NCBI GenBank assembly: GCA_024760905.1
Contig: CM045729.1
Coordinates: 55,161,080 to 55,225,079 of the forward strand
Reading direction: 5' to 3'
DNA length: 64,000 nt
Origin: Plotosus lineatus
Lineage: Eukaryota > Chordata > Actinopteri > Siluriformes > Plotosidae
This document shows positions 1-24,238 of the stretch, piece by piece. Made by a program: the position numbers and the translations under genes. Within the stretch, counting starts at the first letter, position 1. Each line of letters starts with the position of its first letter. The notes below the pieces were generated by a model that ran no database searches, was not told the origin of the DNA, and saw nothing but the letters and a program-made list of their open reading frames with translations.

Positions 1-101
1 ATTTTTGCACCCCCTACTGATGGTACCTCAAGAGCCTGTAACAGTGAATTTCTCCATTGTGAGATTAATAAAGCTGTATCTTATCTTATCTTATCTTATC
101 T

Positions 102-102
<1 letters not shown>
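1..102 (+). mobile_element. LINE 3' end fragment with TTATC tail
   Basis: The first 100 bases are nearly identical to 29893-29992 and both run into TTATC/TTATCTTA repeats. A short unit ending in a pentanucleotide tail after a TTAATAAAG motif is the form of a 5'-truncated non-LTR retrotransposon 3' end in fish. The clade cannot be named from so little sequence. The left edge is cut by the window. Confidence 0.55.
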
Positions 103-167
<65 letters not shown>

Positions 168-191
168 CACACTGTATATATATATATATAT
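101..191. repeat. TA dinucleotide microsatellite
   Basis: Nearly uninterrupted TA repeat with a few GT interruptions, directly continuing the LINE tail. It probably grew from that tail. A tyrosine/isoleucine-rich open frame over it is not a gene. Confidence 0.9.
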
Positions 192-1020
192 CTCAGTTAT
201 ATAGCGTGTTACCCTTGTGTTAAGATGTCGTCTCTGTGATCTTTGTGTTTACACTGTTTTGCAGACTTTTGTAGCCCTAAGCAAATATGGTTGGTCAGAA
301 GTGTAAGCCTACTAGCATGGGTGCAAGTCTCATACACAGATGAATTAACTATCTGCTCAGATCAGCACAATCTTTATATTTATTATCATTTAGCAGAATC
401 CTAAGAGTGTATACTTATTTTTATATTAATTTAATTAGGATTTGTACTTGTTCTTTGTATGCATCTCTTGAATAAAGTTTACTTACTTACGAACACAATA
501 GAAAGATCTCACCATTTTGCTGGGATTTATGTGCAGACTGTGTTCTAAACGAGTTCAACGGCACCCTTGTGCACTTGAAAGTCCAGAAGTCCGTATAACC
601 CACAGCAAGTACACTACTTTCGGTTACTGAGCGCTTCACATATTGTAAGTGTTGATTGGCTGTTTTAAGCTTCATGTAAAGTGACTCAGTATAAATAAGT
701 GACTTATTTGAAATTAATGTTGATATTATTTGATATATTTGATATTATTTTACAATGTTATGTTTATAATAATTGATTTCGGGGTGTTTTATGAGATACG
801 GTAATGGTATTTATGGATGTATAGTACAGTATGAGCGTCATACGTCACACGTCATACGTCACTGTAAGAACTTACGTTCACTTTCAACTTACGTTTGGCC
901 GTCCGGAACCAATTAAAAACGTAAGTCAGGGAGCGTCTGTATATGTAAGAATATAAAATACTGTATTACAATTTGCATACGTACTTTTTATTTTTAGAAC
1001 TACTTTAGATATACGGTGCA
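192..1020. other. chmp2b intron 4 (or further downstream), no gene seen
   Basis: No exon or known protein motif is visible here; chmp2b exons 5 and 6, which would follow exon 4, were looked for on the minus strand and not found, so they should lie left of the window. Around 840-865 is a short run of CATACGTCAC-like repeats. The stretch ending near 943 (AAGTCAGGGAGCGTCTGTA) resembles the terminal repeat of a small DNA transposon, but I could not find its partner. Confidence 0.4.
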
Positions 1021-1023
1021 TAG

Positions 1024-1354
1024 TTATTCATTCGTTCATTTTCTGAATCACTTTATCCTAATTAGGGTCGCAGGGAGGCTGGTACCCTTCTCAGCCAATT
1101 CTAGGCAAGGGCAGAGCACACCCTAGACAGTTCGCCCCACCACGGCAGGGCTGAAACACATTGATGGCAGTCTACTATTTTGGAACTTCTTTTACATGCT
1201 TCTCACCGCAGACAGTGAGAGACATGGCTGGCCTTTGATAATCCAGCTGGCGGCACTGGGTGCACAGCAGTGACAACTCGGTGAGAGTGGGGCTTTGAAC
1301 CACTGACCTTTGTATCAGTAAGCCAGCACCCTACCACCAGGATACCATTGCGCT

Positions 1355-1355
<1 letters not shown>
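1024..1355 (-). mobile_element. SINE-A copy (tRNA head, TGAATG-type tail)
   Basis: On the minus strand the 5' part is a tRNA-like head with a B-box-like GGTTCAAAGCCCC, then the body shared by all SINE-A copies (GGCCAGCCATGTCTCTCACTG). The 3' end CCTAATTAGGATAAAGTG...GAATGAATAAC is the L2-like tail also found on SINE-B. Its 5' end abuts an AAT microsatellite next to chmp2b exon 4. Confidence 0.75.

Positions 1356-1356
<1 letters not shown>

Positions 1357-1417
<61 letters not shown>
1357..1417. repeat. AAT trinucleotide microsatellite beside chmp2b exon 4 donor
   Basis: About 20 perfect AAT units. On the chmp2b (minus) strand the repeat starts about 10 bases downstream of the exon 4 donor site, leaving only GTGAGAGTGC between exon and repeat. 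Confidence 0.9.
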
Positions 1418-1418
<1 letters not shown>

Positions 1419-1427
1419 CACTCTCAC

Positions 1428-12796
<11,369 letters not shown>

Positions 12797-13060
12797 GAGG
12801 GTTTGATAGATGTTTATCCTAACTAAACTATTATTAGAATTTAATTTAGTTTGGGAAATCAGTCCGACCGTCTTTCTTACCAAAAGTCCTGATTTCCTTG
12901 TTTGTTATCTCTAAAGCGAACTGACTTTCCCTACCCATGACTGCACTGAGTCAGTGCGCCTCTGACGTCACAGTAGAGCTCAACTCTATTCCTGCCACAC
13001 GCTCTAGAGGGCGCTGTAGACCACAGACCGAGGGGGTGGAACGCTTGTGTCCAGCGTTGC
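12797..13060 (-). promoter_or_regulatory. chmp2b 5' leader and probable TATA-less promoter, with CRE
   Basis: Immediately upstream of the chmp2b start on the minus strand. A palindromic cAMP-response/ATF site TGACGTCA lies at 12963-12970, about 170 bases from the ATG, in the least AT-rich stretch of the neighbourhood. No TATA box is visible. The transcription start is not determinable. Confidence 0.5.
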
Positions 13061-13137
13061 CAGGTTTGCTGCTTCCACCCTGAAAATGTACTAGTAAAAG
13101 TGAGATTTTTTTTTTCATTTATAATTATTTATAATTT

Positions 13138-13432
13138 ACACTCACTGTCTCATTTTCCAATCAGCTTAATCTTACTGTAGTCACTTGTAAGCTGAAGCCT
13201 GAGCGAAGACACACAACATACAACCATTCACATTCATCCCAAGGGATAATTTGGAAAAGCCAGTTAGCCTAATGTGCATATCTTTGGACTGTGGGAGAAA
13301 ACCTGAGTACCCAGAGGAAGCCCATGCAAACATACAACATACAAAATCCACACTTTAACTCTTGACTCAAACCCACAACCTTCTTGCTGTAATGTAGATG
13401 TGATCACCATTATGTTACTGTACTGGTCTAAT
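13138..13432 (-). mobile_element. SINE-B copy
   Basis: Minus strand: TGTGGGTTTGAGTCAAGAGT in the B-box area, GGCTTCCTCTGGGTACTCAG, CACAGTCCAAAGATATGCAC and a decayed tail. Confidence 0.7.
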
Positions 13433-13510
13433 GTTTAAAACACAACTTTTTTTATACAAATTGCTTTATACCTTTGTTAGATAGTTGGGGGTTTTTTTTT
13501 GGGGGGGGGT

Positions 13511-13928
13511 TGTTTTCATTGTATCTTCATCTTTCGTCTTTTCCTTTAAGCTGTTCCCTTTCAGGGGATTGATTCCCTTACAGCGAATCATCTGCCTCCA
13601 TCTTTTTGGAAGTCATATTAATGATTAGCATATTTGATTTGGCAAAGGTTTTAATGTTTGAAGCCCTTCCTGACACAACTCTTCGCAAGGGGCAGAAACA
13701 CGCTGACGACAATGCGGCCTACTCTTGACAAAAGTCAGCAATGGTTCTTTTACATGAACCTCTCACCATAGACAATGAGAGACATGACCAGCCTTTGATA
13801 ACCCAGTTATCTGCACTGGGGCGACAGTAACAACTTGTGGAGAGTGGGACTCGAACCACCAACCCTAGGAACAGCGATCAAAACACCTTTTACCACCAGG
13901 CCACCACATCCCACTGTTTTCAGTGTAT
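13511..13928 (-). mobile_element. SINE-A copy with a true RTE-like 3' end and 14-bp duplication
   Basis: The body at 13525-13914 has a head with B box GGTTCGAGTCCC. Its 3' end continues as TTAATATGACTTCC, GATGGAGGCAGATGATTCGC and GGGAACAGC, the 3' terminus of the RTE LINE in this window. Flanks TGTTTTCATTGTAT (13511-13524) and TGTTTTCAGTGTAT (13915-13928) are a duplication with one change. Confidence 0.88.
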
Positions 13929-16767
13929 AGGCTGTTGATTTACACGTCTGTGGTTGGACATTCAAGAATTTTTTGTAAATTGTTTTAGTTCCACTCCTGT
14001 GAGAGTCTGTTTTAAGGGTTTTAAGGGTTATTTCTTTGGATTTGGCAACCAGTTTGTACACAGAGTGTGTGAAAAACATGGAAGTCTTGTAATAAAGGGT
14101 TTGAATGGAACAGCAGTATTTCCTTTTCTGAAGAACTATATTCTCTTAGTATTTTTATTTCTGATCTTTTATAAATGACTATTAAGCAACAAAGTGCAGT
14201 ATATGAATAAATATTTGTCCTAGTTTTAAAGCACAGTCTAGATTATATCATAATCTAATTCCAGCAGGTTTTCTAATAAATTTGACTATTGTATGATGCA
14301 GACATTGTGATCAGCTTTACTGAACCTTCCACTTACTTCATGTGATCAGTTACAGAGAGCTGAATGAGGCAGGCTCATTAAATCAGGGTTCGGGGATGAG
14401 TGAACCTGAACAAAATACTGGTAGCCATAAACACTAGAGGAAGACTCAAGCTACACAGGGTGACTTTGAGGGACAGTGTATGTGTTGCCTCCAGCAGTTT
14501 ACAGCCACTCTCTACGAAAAATATTGGCCAACCTGGGGAGATATCCTTGTTAAGGTTATTAGGGGGATGTTTCTGTACAATCAGCACGGCTGGCAACAGG
14601 GACTGGCACCAAAATGTTCTTATAATGACAGTAAGCCCACTGGTGATCAATCTTGCCCCAAGCACACAGACCAATTGTACAATGCAATAATGAGTCAAAA
14701 CTACAATTTCCTTTACCACTGAAGGGTGTCTTCCAAGTATATTAAAAATCTAGATCACATACTGAAGAGAATGTATTCGGTGCATTTTATAGTGAAGTCC
14801 CACAGAGACACTTCTGAAACAATGATCTCTGCCTTTCTCTGTTCATGGTATTGCACAAGGCTAATAGACACACAGTGTTAATGAGCTAACTATGCAGTCA
14901 GACAGATAAATAAGACATTTCAACTGTGAAATTAGATCTTTATTCTATTTCCGTTAAAGAGCCAGAATAAAAGATTGCAGGGAAACTAGTTTTGTAAACA
15001 GAAATGTACTTTATATCCTAAGGTTTTTACATAATATTATGCTGATGGTACTGATAATTGGTCCAACATTTAGCTTGCAGCATTAAGATTTGTTCAATTT
15101 GTTCAGCTTGGCTGTCCATGTATTGGTGGAATACTGTGTTTAAGACACAGTTGTACAAAAGGCTCATGTTGGCCGTAACACAGCTAAGACATTCATTGTG
15201 GCCTCAGCATTGAACATGACAGTACTCAGACAATGACAGTGGAATCTGGGTCCCATCATTTTGATTTAGTGCATGGCCATACATTTGCAGTGATAAATGT
15301 GTTGTGCTTGAGCACACTGGACAAGAGGCTTGGGAGCTCATATATCGAGTGACTGCCTTCGCTTCATCTGCCCCTGGGAAGAATATGGCGCAGGATTGTC
15401 CCACACCATACCACACAGGAATAACCAGAGTCCATGGGTAATGAGAGATTATCACCCCTGTTGAGCTGGCGTTGTGCACGCACACATTCACACGTATGCA
15501 CATTTATTCAGCATCCGAGACTGCCACCCATAACGCGCCCAGTAATTAATCAATAATGTATCAGTGTCTCCCATGTATAACGTTACCATGATTTCTTAAC
15601 AATGTGGTATTTGGTAAATTTATTTTCTTTAATCATAGTGCACTATCCAAAGGCAATGTTTGACCTCCTCTCCTCAATTCTACAACTGGCAGCATAGTTT
15701 AGACAAGTTAGGGTGCATAAAGTAGGGTGCAAATTTGTAATTGCCAGGTCTTCCCCTGTATTTCCCTTACCACAGCCTCGGGGTTAAGGAGAAGCCAAAA
15801 TTATTCAACTGAAGCAAATGAATAGCATTTGCATTGGGGAATTAGAATCATTAAAGTTAGAAGGGCAAAAGGAGGAGAAGTCCTTCAGACAGGGACACTG
15901 GGAGAATTCCAGACATATTTAGTGAGTGTCTGCGCACCCTACCGTCAACTGATATGTGCCCTAAATACAGACCATGCAAATGTCGTGCGAACTGAATTAA
16001 TCGTCCCTTAATTTCTCATATTGCTGTCACAGCAGAAAAAAAGGTAGGTTGTATTCACATTTTATAGTCACATCATTATAATAATTAAAAATAAGCAGTT
16101 GGCTAATTAAGAGAGGGAAATGTAGATCAGATAATATAACCAATCTGGGGGGGGAAAAAAACACATAAAAGCAAACGTTTGCAGAAATTCAACTGAGTTC
16201 ATTGTTTGACATTTATATTTTTTCTTTGGTATGCAAAGAACCGATTATTTTCACTGTCTCCAACATTGAGGTCTTTGAATCCATATCAGCTCATTTCAAC
16301 AGCCTTCATTAATATTACATTTCCAAAATAATGACATTTACACAAAAAACAGGGATGCCGAATCGTGAAATGCTCATGCATGGACACTGCTTTAGATGGT
16401 AGTGATATAATGATGAATCGATTTAAAATGGGAAGTAATCGAAGTGAAGATGTTAAATACAAAAGTACCAGGGCCTCGGCTTTCTGCATGACAGTTATAC
16501 CAACTGAAATGAGTTTTCTTTCAAGAGCCACCCATGCAATTAAAATACATTCAGTGGTGGGATGATAATATAATTGCTGAAACAGGGGGATAATTAAGTG
16601 TATGAGAAATACCCTTTTATAAAAACATGCTTGTTGATTGTTCTACATTCAACATTCAAGTACATTTAACCTAGAAACAGGATTTAGATTTTTAGTGTTT
16701 TGCCTGTACCCTTGAGACTTTGCCCCAGTTAAAACTTTAGTTTCTCAAATGTAAAAATAAATAAATG

Positions 16768-16768
<1 letters not shown>
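13929..16768. other. Intergenic, no gene seen
   Basis: About 2.8 kb between chmp2b and vgll3 with little recognisable repeat. Open frames around 14400-14720 and 15204-15503 resemble no family I know. Being unique, it may contain regulatory DNA for either gene. Confidence 0.4.
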
Positions 16769-16814
<46 letters not shown>

Positions 16815-16880
16815 CCACAATATTATTATTATTAGTAGTAGTAGTAGCAGTAGTAGTGGTGGTGGTGGTGGTGGTAGTAT
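16769..16880. repeat. CAT / ATT / AGT / GGT compound microsatellite
   Basis: About 15 CAT units, then short ATT, AGT and GGT tracts. Confidence 0.85.
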
Positions 16881-16904
16881 TGGAGAATGGATATTATACC
16901 TAAT

Positions 16905-17269
16905 GTTGTTTATTCTTAGGGCGCTGGATCGCTGATCCAAAGGTTGGGGGTTCGAGTCCCACTCTCCACAAGATTGTCACTGTCCCCCCCAGTGCAGCTA
17001 ACTGGGTTATCAAAGGCGGGCCATGTCTCTCACTGTCTATGGTGAGAGGCATGTAAAAGAACCATTGCTGACATTCGTAAAGAGTAGCTGCAAAGTCATC
17101 AGCGTGTTTCTGTCCCTTGCTAAAAAAAGGGTTGTGACAGGAAGGGCATCCGACGTAAAAATCTCTGCCAAATGAAAATGTGCAAATCAGATGATTAGCT
17201 GTGGCGACTCCCGAGTAAAAGGGAAAAAGCCGAAAGGAAGACAGACAGACAGACAGTTGTTTATTCTTA
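16905..17269 (+). mobile_element. SINE-A with 14-bp target-site duplication
   Basis: The body at 16919-17255 starts inside the tRNA-like head (GGGCGCTGGATCGCTGATCC, B box GGTTCGAGTCCC) and ends in AAAAAGCCGAAAGGAAGAC plus an ACAG-repeat tail. Perfect duplications GTTGTTTATTCTTA at 16905-16918 and 17256-17269. Confidence 0.92.
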
Positions 17270-17484
17270 CACTATTTCCTGGACTGCATGGTCACTGATG
17301 TTTCTCCTGTTAGTGTGCTGGCAGTGCAGTCAAAGTGAGTGAGCATATGTAAACCAATATGAGTAACCAATAAAATAATTTCCTTGCTTGGCACGCTTGA
17401 TCGTTCACACTTAACAAATTAAGGTCTAGGGCCAATATTCAGTTATTCATTTTAAAACATCTTGTTTAAAACATTTATGAATAA

Positions 17485-17758
17485 TTCATATTGGTGTGGT
17501 TAGCCCATCCATCTTATAGCAATAAGTTTTTGGGTTTGAGTTCTGGGTTTGTTTCAGTGTGTAGTCTAGTCTGCAGTGGAGTCTCCTTATGCTTGTGTGG
17601 GTCACCAGGTCCCTAGCACAATCCAAAGACTTGCAAATTAGGATAACTGGCTGTTGCAAATTGTTCTTGAATGTGAGCGTATACGGTTGTGTGTGTTTTT
17701 CTTGCAATGGCGCATGACCCTAATAAAAAATAAAGCAGTACAGCAAATGAATGAACAA
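17485..17758 (+). mobile_element. SINE-B copy, decayed
   Basis: Head GTGTGGTTAGCCC, centre with CTTGTGTGGGTCACC and CAATCCAAAGACTTGCAAATT, end GACCCTAATAAAAAATAAAGC and ATGAATGAAC. Confidence 0.6.
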
Positions 17759-17825
17759 TTATTGATCAACAATTAATGAACAATTACCAGTGTTATTTTA
17801 AAATTGGAAATGTGTGCAGCTGCAA

Positions 17826-18306
17826 TATATACCCATTGTAGCCAAAAGTATGTAAAATATATGTACCCATTGTAGCCAAAAGTATGTGGACACCTGACCA
17901 TCTCACTCACATGTACTTGTTAAAAATACCATTCCAAAATCATTGGCATTAAGAGTTGGTGCCCCTTTGCTGGTTTATACCAGTTTGTACTCATTTAGGA
18001 AGACTAGATCAGCGGTCAACAATCCTTTTCTGGAGGACGCCTGGCAGACAGTCAACATTCCAATCTACATCATAGGGCTTGAGATTAGAAATTTTTCTGT
18101 TTGTTTGAATTAGTTTTAATCAACTTTGGTAAGTCATGTCATTATAATCTGTTTTTTGGTGCATGTCATGCTGGAATAGGTCTGAACGCCAGTTTGAGTA
18201 AAATGATACTGTAATGATACAGCATACATGACATTTTCACTCTGGGAAAGATCCACATGTGAGTGTTCTGGTCAAGTGACCTCATACTTTTGTCCATATA
18301 GTGTAC
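17826..18306. mobile_element. Non-autonomous Tc1-like element
   Basis: Left end CCAAAAGTATGTGGACACC and right end (complement) GGACAAAAGTATGAGGTCAC form imperfect terminal inverted repeats of the Tc1-like type. Nothing coding lies between. The left terminus is partly duplicated (CCCATTGTAGCCAAAAGTAT at about 17831 and 17867). Confidence 0.6.
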
Positions 18307-18309
18307 AGT

Positions 18310-18880
18310 ATGACTGGACTTGCCATTGGGCCCTGGAAGACTGGAAGGTAAATAATATATACCTTTTAAAAATTTTGACAGTTTTATGAAAACATGTTCA
18401 AAATGGTTATGTGTTGAAGTGTTATAGGTTTTTAAAACAGGTGAATAATTAAGATTTTTGTCACAATATTACATAGCTATATACATTATTTTTCCTGGTC
18501 TTAATTGCAGATTATGATGACTAATGATGAAATCGTTCTGCATAATAAAGCCACAATGACATATTTTTTGTAAGAAATTTTTCTCTACCCATATTAATTA
18601 AAATCCACATTCATTTCTCCCCCTCGCAGGACAAAGGGTGTCTTAAATGGATATTATGGCAAAGCAGAGCCGCAAAGAATAAACAGTTTAACATTCCTCT
18701 TCATGTGCCTCTAGGGATTGATCACATCCTGCAGGCCATGGGTCTTCCATACCATCTGGAGGAGGGGTGGAGGACACAGGCAGTCAGAGAAGATATCTGC
18801 TGTACACACACACAATCATCTGCTTACTGTGCATCTTTTTAATATAAGTAACATTATAGTCATATATATCACATACTGCA
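18310..18880. other. Intergenic; one open stretch behind an acceptor-like site
   Basis: No recognised gene. From 18630 to the TAA at 18842 a plus-strand frame of 70 codons is open directly after CATTTCTCCCCCTCGCAG; it matches no family I can name. Confidence 0.35.
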
Positions 18881-18883
18881 GCA

Positions 18884-18916
<33 letters not shown>

Positions 18917-19160
18917 TGATTGATTGAAAGGAATCTAGAAACTGTTATGTACAGCAGACTGCAGAAAATGTTATATGCAAAATTTGACCAATTATCACAC
19001 ATTAATAAATGCACTGACACAACACCATCCAAGTCTTCTTCTTCTTCTTCTTCTTCAGTCATGCAAGAGAGGTTTGTTTTAGTTCATAATGTCCATTATC
19101 TTCCTTGTGTGTAATAAATGTTTGAGTACTGTACTGCCAAATGTACCCCACCACCCCAAG

Positions 19161-19243
<83 letters not shown>
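18881..19243. repeat. AAT, TTC and AC microsatellites
   Basis: AAT tract (18885-18916), about 9 TTC units (19031-19057) and about 40 AC units (19164-19243). Confidence 0.88.
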
Positions 19244-19244
<1 letters not shown>

Positions 19245-19837
19245 AAAAAGTATAATTGACTGATTCGTTCAGTTAGTTAGTTAGTCAGTCAGTCAGTCAG
19301 TTTAAGAATGGTTTCTATAACAGATTGAATATGCTGGATGCTTAAAAAAATCATACGCCAAGCTCCCTGTGCAGTTACTTTTCCATTTGTGTGACATTAA
19401 ACTCCATTTCTAAACCACAATATGCTGGCTACGTTAAATTCTACAACAATATCAGAACAATAACAGCAGTATTACGCAAATGAAATATTATATTTCTTTT
19501 GCATTTTAATATCCCTTGGAGATCAGTAAGAACATCCATCCATCCCTCCATCCATCCATTCATCCACCCATCAGTTCTATTGTACAGAATCTATAAAATG
19601 TTACTGTTATATGAAACATTTGGGTTAGGGTTAGCAGTGTATCAGTACTGTACCCTTTAAGATTTGCCAGAATTGTAAACTACCATGTTTTATTGCAAGG
19701 ATAGAACTACTGTACTGTACAGTATTTGGCAGGTTTGCCCTTGGTGAGGACATTTGGTTCCAAGAAAACTACCTAAAAACCTCCACTTTTATTTGATAAA
19801 ATTTTCATTTTGATTACAGAGGCTGAGTCTGCGATGA
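19244..19837. other. Intergenic, no gene seen
   Basis: Unique AT-rich sequence with a few short CATC and GTTA repeats. Confidence 0.45.
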
Positions 19838-21999
19838 GGCATAATAACTACACAAGGCACAATAACTACACAAGGCATAATAACTACACAAGGCACAATA
19901 ACTACACAAGGCACAATAACTACACAAGGCATAATAACTACACAAGGCACAATAACTACACAAGGCACAATAACTACACAAGGCACAATAACTACACAAG
20001 GCATAATAACTACACAAGGCACAATAACTACACAAGGCACAATAACTACACAAGGCACAATAACTACACAAGGCATAATAACTACACAAGGCATAATAAC
20101 TACACAAGGCACAATAACTACACAAGGCACAATAACGACACAAGGCATAATAACTACACAAGGCATAATAACTACACAAGGCACAATAACTACACAAGGC
20201 ACAATAACTACACAAGGCACAATAGCACAATAACTACACAAGGCACAATAACTACACAAGGCATAATAACTACACAAGGCACAAAAACTACACAAGGCAC
20301 AATAACTACACAAGGCACAATAACTACACAAGGCATAATAACTACACAAGGCATAATAACTACACAAAGCACAATAACTACACAAGGCACAATAACTACA
20401 CAAGGCACAATAACTACACAAAGCACAATAACTACACAAGGCACAATAACTACACAAGGCACAATAACTACACAAAGCACAATAACTACACAAGGCACAA
20501 TAACTACACAAGGCATAATAACTACACAAGGCACAATGACTACACAAGGCATAATAACTACACAAGGCACAATAACTACACAAGGCACAATAACTACACA
20601 AGGCATAATAACTACACAAGGCACAATGACTACACAAGGCATAATAACTACACAAGGCACAATAACTACACAAGGCACAATAACTACACAAGGCACAATA
20701 ACTACACAAAGCACAATAACTACACAAGGCACAATAACTACACAAGGCATAATAACTACACAAGGCATAATAACTACACAAGGCACAATAACTACACAAG
20801 GCACAATAACTACACAAGGCACAATAACTACACAAGGCACAATAACTACACAAAGCACAATAACTACACAAGGCACAATAACTACACAAGGCATAATAAC
20901 TACACAAGGCACAATGACTACACAAGGCATAATAACTACACAAGGCACAATAACTACACAAGGCACAATAACTACACAAGGCATAATAACTACACAAGGC
21001 ACAATGACTACACAAGGCATAATAACTACACAAGGCACAATAACTACACAAGGCACAATAACTACACAAGGCACAATAACTACACAAAGCATAATAATTA
21101 CACAAGGCACAATAACTACACAAGGCATAATAACTACACAAGGCACAATGACTACACAAGGCATAATAACTACACAAGGCACAATAACTACACAAGGCAC
21201 AATAACTACACAAGGCACAATAACTACACAAAGCACAATAACTACACAAGGCATAATAACTACACAAGGCACAATGACTACACAAGGCATAATAACTACA
21301 CAAGGCACAATAACTACACAAGGCACAATAACTACACAAAGCACAATAACTACACAAGGCATAATAACTACACAAGGCATAATAACTACACAAGGCACAA
21401 TGACTACACAAGGCATAATAACTACACAAGGCACAATAACTACACAAGGCACAATAACTACACAAGGCACAATAACTACACAAAGCACAATAACTACACA
21501 AGGCACAATAACTACACAAGGCATAATAACTACACAAGGCACAATGACTACACAAGGCATAATAACTACACAAGGCACAATAACTACACAAGGCACAATA
21601 ACTACACAAGGCATAATAACTACACAAGGCACAATGACTACACAAGGCACAATAACTACACAAGGCACAATAACTACACAAGGCACAATAACTACACAAG
21701 GCACAATAGCACAATGACTACACAAGGCACAATAACTACACAAGGCACAATAACTACACAAGGCACAATGACTACACAAGGCATAATAACTACACAAGGC
21801 ACAATAACTACACAAGGCACAATAACTACACAAGGCACAATAGCACAATGACTACACAAGGCACAATAACTACACAAGGCACAATAGCACAATGACTACA
21901 CAAGGCACAATAACTACACAAGGCATAATAACTACACAAGGCACAATAACTACACAAGGCATAATAGCACAATAACTAAACAAGGCATAATAACTACAC
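19838..21999. repeat. 18-bp minisatellite array, about 120 copies
   Basis: Unit GCACAATAACTACACAAG with point variants: GCATAATAAC, GCACAATGAC and AAGCAC instead of GGCAC. Variants are not random: the GACT form is nearly always flanked on both sides by the GCAT form, and five-unit blocks recur. At 20221, 21706, 21839, 21884 and 21964 an 8-bp CACAATAG insertion shifts the register. Because 18 is divisible by 3 and no stop occurs in several frames, frames up to 641 codons stay open on both strands; I do not regard them as genes. Confidence 0.97.
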
Positions 22000-22861
<862 letters not shown>

Positions 22862-23091
22862 ATCTGTTTGTTTGAACCTGTAAATCCTGTCGAGCCTTGA
22901 ACCCGAAGTAGGTGTGTGAGTGCTGTAATCACTTCCTCCAATCAGAGTCCGGCGCGCTAAACTTCCATCCAATCATAGCAGCGCCTGCAACTTTTGGGGA
23001 CTCCTTAGTTAACAGCGTTCGTATTCGTTCCTCTAGTTTGATCTCCGAGCTGTAGATGGTGAATCCTCTGTTTGGGAACACTTTTTTTTAT

Positions 23092-23148
23092 ATGCAAATT
23101 TTCCCTTCAACAAACTGCAGTGCTTTTGTTGATGTTCAGGTTTATAAA
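23092..23148 (+). promoter_or_regulatory. Probable vgll3 core promoter: octamer and TATA box
   Basis: An octamer ATGCAAAT lies at 23092-23099 and a TATA box TATAAA at 23143-23148, 90 bases upstream of the ATG. A start of transcription near 23170-23180 would leave a 5' leader of about 60 bases. Inferred from motif and spacing only. Confidence 0.5.
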
Positions 23149-23237
23149 GAGAGCAGTGATGGCACCAGCATTTATTCCTCGTTAAGGAACCACCGTCGGA
23201 CGCTTTTCTGAAAACCTACAGCTGACAGACTTCTGCC

Positions 23238-23345
23238 ATGAGCTGCCTGGATGTTATGTATCAGAATTATGGAGCTCATCATTACTTGCCTGCCTCGGCA
23301 GCAGCAGCTTATAAAGCAGCATATTATCATCATCAGCAGCAGCAG
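23238..23345 (+). CDS. vgll3: vgll3 coding exon 1
   Basis: 36 codons in phase 0, MSCLDVMYQNYGAHHYLPAS through four Gln; the donor CAG|GTAGGG follows a CAG run. Any slippage in this CAG tract would change both protein and donor context. Confidence 0.93.
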
Positions 23346-24198
23346 GTAGGGTCATGTATGTCTGCATCATGTATGTCTGCATCCTTAAGTGCACATTCAG
23401 TGTATGTCCTCCCTGGTTCCATTGAAAAATCCCTAAATGTCATTTTATATTCATATTGTCATATTATGTCATGGAGTGACAGCTACTTTCATTAAGTATT
23501 AGTCATTTGTGGTAGAAATTAGTGCTAAAAATAACCTTAAATTATCTACCAGCTATAAATATAAGTGAGATCTTTCAGAGAACTGGTCTCTAAATCAGAG
23601 CTATAATCAGAAATTCAAATAATACAGACTCAAACACTAACAAGGACAAATTATAACTATTACTACAGTCTCTAATAATGCAAAACACTTCAAATTTTAA
23701 AGTTTAATTTCCTTTTTTCTCCAAAACACCAAGAACTATTGTGTGGCTCTTCAAGTAAATTATTCAAATGGTGCAATTTAGATTGTGTGTTACTTTTCAG
23801 AAAAAGTTTGGTGCATACAGCAGGATGCAGGACTTTGCTGACTTACCTACACACTGTGTCCAGAGCAAACAGGCGGAGAAGCCCAGGCCTGAGGCAGAAT
23901 TGCAGAGCGATGATGAAGCACAGCATAGTGAGGAGGAGGTGAGATCTAAGGATCCTCAGCCAGCTGAAACAGAGTACCTGAGCTCTCGGTGTGTGCTCTT
24001 CACATATTTCCGTGGGGACATTGGTGATGTGGTGGATGAGCACTTCTCCCGTGCACTCAGCCAACCTAGTGCCTTCAGTAATGAGCCCAAGAGCATTAAG
24101 GTGTCATCTGGAGGACTGTGGAAGAGTAAGTTGATCCAAGATGGCGTTTATAATATTAGATTCCATAGACATTGTAATGTTAGGTAGAGAGAGAGAGC

Positions 24199-24238
<40 letters not shown>

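Noticed and set aside
487..675. Minus-strand 62-codon frame tested as chmp2b exon 5 or 6
   Set aside because: Contains none of the expected acidic INDTLDDIFDG-like or MIM helix sequence.
16919..16975. tRNA-gene-like A and B boxes (also in all other SINE heads)
   Set aside because: They belong to SINE heads with degenerate cloverleaves, followed by SINE bodies. No free-standing tRNA gene was found.
19789..21848. Very long open frames (up to 641 codons) on both strands, e.g. ALCSYC or TITTQG repeats
   Set aside because: They are the translation of the 18-bp minisatellite, whose unit is a multiple of three and lacks stops. Several frames are open at once, with no domain outside the repeat.
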